From Deltaproteobacteria bacterium (lineage in GTDB: Bacteria; Myxococcota_A; UBA9160; SZUA-336): a DNA stretch of 7,244 bases. The notes below the pieces were generated by a model, which saw only the letters and a program-made list of their open reading frames with translations, was not told where the DNA came from and did not search any database. Shown here in pieces: positions 6,116 through 7,244 of the stretch. The position numbers and the translations under genes are program-made. The DNA is taken from the NCBI GenBank assembly GCA_030673955.1, contig DAOVBF010000064.1, forward strand, positions 1 to 7,244, read 5' to 3'. Every line of letters starts with the position of its first letter. The first letter of the stretch is position 1.

Positions 6116-7244
6116 GCGCCCCTCTGCCGTGGACCGCCCAGACGCGGAAAGGTCTTCTCGCCGAACTCGAGCCCCAGCAGCCGGCGTCGAATCCAGTCGA
6201 GCGCCAGCTGGCTGGCAAGCAGCTTGTTGCGGGCGCGGTCCCGCATGAGCTGGTAGCGCTGGACGTGCGTCCCGTCCGCATCGGCAAGCGCGAGCCACAA
6301 GGTGCCCACGGGCTTTTCCGCGGTTCCCCCGCTGGGGCCGGCGATGCCGGTGGTGGCCACGCCGAGATCCGCGCCCGCACGACGGCGCACGCCCTCCGCC
6401 ATCTGGCGGGCCACGGGCTCCGAGACCGCTCCGCACAGCTCGAGGTCCTCGGCCGAGACACCGAGCTCCCGAACCTTCGCCTCGTCAGCGTAAGCCACGA
6501 CGGCCTGGATCAGGTAGGCGGAGCTTCCCGGGACATCGCAGAGCCGGCTCGCCAGAAGTCCCCCGGTGCACGACTCCGCCACGGCCAGGGTGAGGCGCTT
6601 CTCACGGAGCAGCTCGCCCACGATCTCTTCGAGGGGCCGCTCGTCCTCGCCCAGCACGAGATCGACCAGCCGTGTGCGGATCTTCTCCACCGCCCCTCGC
6701 AGCTTCCGCTCCGCCTCGGCCTCGCTCGAGGCTCGCACCAGCACGCGCACCAGGTTATCCGGGAACTGCGTGCGAAAGCCGAGCGTGATGCCCGGGTCGC
6801 CCTGACTGACGTCCTTGAGCTCCCGATCGAGCGTGGACTCGCCCAGGCCGAAGCTGCGCAGCACCACGGCTCTCACCACCTGGCCGCGGCTCAGACGAGA
6901 CTGGATGCGCGGCAGGATCTCCTCGTCCGTCATGCGTTGGAGTTCGCGGGGAACCCCCGGCGTGAAGAAGAGCAGGGCGCCGTCTGCCTCGAGCATGAAG
7001 CCGGGCGCGGTCCCGAGCGGGTTGCGAAGGACCTCCGCACCCTCTGGAAAATCCGCCTGCTTGGTGTTGTTCTCGGACATCTCGCGCCCGAGGGATTGGA
7101 AGAAGCTGCGAATCTCCTCGAGCACCACCGGGTCCCGCAGCAGACGCCGGCCAAAAGTGCGCGCGGCGACCTCCGTGGTGATGTCGTCGCGCGTCGGCCC
7201 CAGACCGCCCGAGACCAGCACCACGCGCGCCCTCAACGCGGCGC
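6112..7244 (-). CDS. cinA: CinA family protein, nicotinamide-nucleotide amidohydrolase (N-terminus outside the window)
   Basis: CinA proteins join an N-terminal MoaB/MogA-like (COG1058) domain, reported to have ADP-ribose pyrophosphatase activity in some members, to a C-terminal PncC domain that deamidates NMN to nicotinate mononucleotide in pyridine nucleotide salvage. The window holds 376 codons, and about 55-65 N-terminal residues are missing past the right edge. The visible part begins just before the GGLGPTRDDIT signature (about 7209-7177) and includes NPLGTAPGF and FFTPGVPREL of the same domain. The PncC domain has AESCTGGLLAS with the expected active-site serine (ESCTGG at 6576-6559), then TGIAGPSGGTAEKPVGT. 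A basic tail of about 20 residues ([14 protein letters not shown]) ends the protein. The frame is open to the edge, so an apparent TTG at 7234-7236 is not the real start. The gene overlaps thpR by four bases and is probably the first visible member of a cinA-thpR-recA operon. Confidence 0.95.
   Translation of the reverse strand, partial: AALRARVVLVSGGLGPTRDDITTEVAARTFGRRLLRDPVVLEEIRSFFQSLGREMSENNTKQADFPEGAEVLRNPLGTAPGFMLEADGALLFFTPGVPRELQRMTDEEILPRIQSRLSRGQVVRAVVLRSFGLGESTLDRELKDVSQGDPGITLGFRTQFPDNLVRVLVRASSEAEAERKLRGAVEKIRTRLVDLVLGEDERPLEEIVGELLREKRLTLAVAESCTGGLLASRLCDVPGSSAYLIQAVVAYADEAKVRELGVSAEDLELCGAVSEPVARQMAEGVRRRAGADLGVATTGIAGPSGGTAEKPVGTLWLALADADGTHVQRYQLMRDRARNKLLASQLALDWIRRRLLGLEFGEKTFPRLGGPRQRGA

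Noticed and set aside
5616..6461. Minus-strand open frame of 281 codons over thpR and the end of cinA
   Set aside because: It is the wrong frame relative to thpR, which has both HxTx motifs. The product is R/A/G/S-rich with no family features.
1..7244. A novel defence, mobile or biosynthetic system
   Set aside because: All complete genes are recognisable housekeeping or pilus functions with intact motifs. There are no integrase, transposase, toxin-antitoxin, CRISPR or cluster-type genes in the window.

Overview
This window comes from a GC-rich Gram-negative bacterium. The protein sequences and the gene order cinA-thpR-recA-pilT-alaS suggest a deltaproteobacterial-type lineage (Myxococcota, Desulfobacterota or a relative). 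That placement is inferred from recall of these families, not from any search. Codons end mostly in G or C, so long spurious open frames lie antisense to every real gene. I saw no transposase, phage gene, tRNA, rRNA or CRISPR array.

Layout, read in the direction of transcription of the main cluster (minus strand, right to left). cinA is cut by the right edge of the window and lacks its N-terminus. It overlaps thpR by 4 bp (ATGA). The thpR stop codon lies inside the ribosome binding site of recA, so these three genes look like one translationally coupled operon. A 93-102 bp gap (depending on the pilT start), with a short direct repeat, leads to a PilT/PilU-family pilus retraction ATPase. A 198 bp gap rich in GC palindromes then separates pilT from alaS (alanyl-tRNA synthetase). 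The left end holds the last 98 codons of a plus-strand gene with a TPR-like helical sequence, which converges on alaS with 38 bp between the stop codons.

The products are mostly core functions: pyridine nucleotide salvage (CinA), RNA 2',3'-cyclic phosphate processing (ThpR), recombination and SOS induction (RecA), pilus retraction (PilT-like) and alanine tRNA charging with editing (AlaS). All four complete genes keep their main catalytic motifs and have normal family lengths. I found no convincing new biological system. The points most worth a second look are the nested palindromes between pilT and alaS, the pilT gene in the place where recX often follows recA, the degenerate AIRNLIRE motif of that PilT, and the absence of room for a promoter directly before recA.
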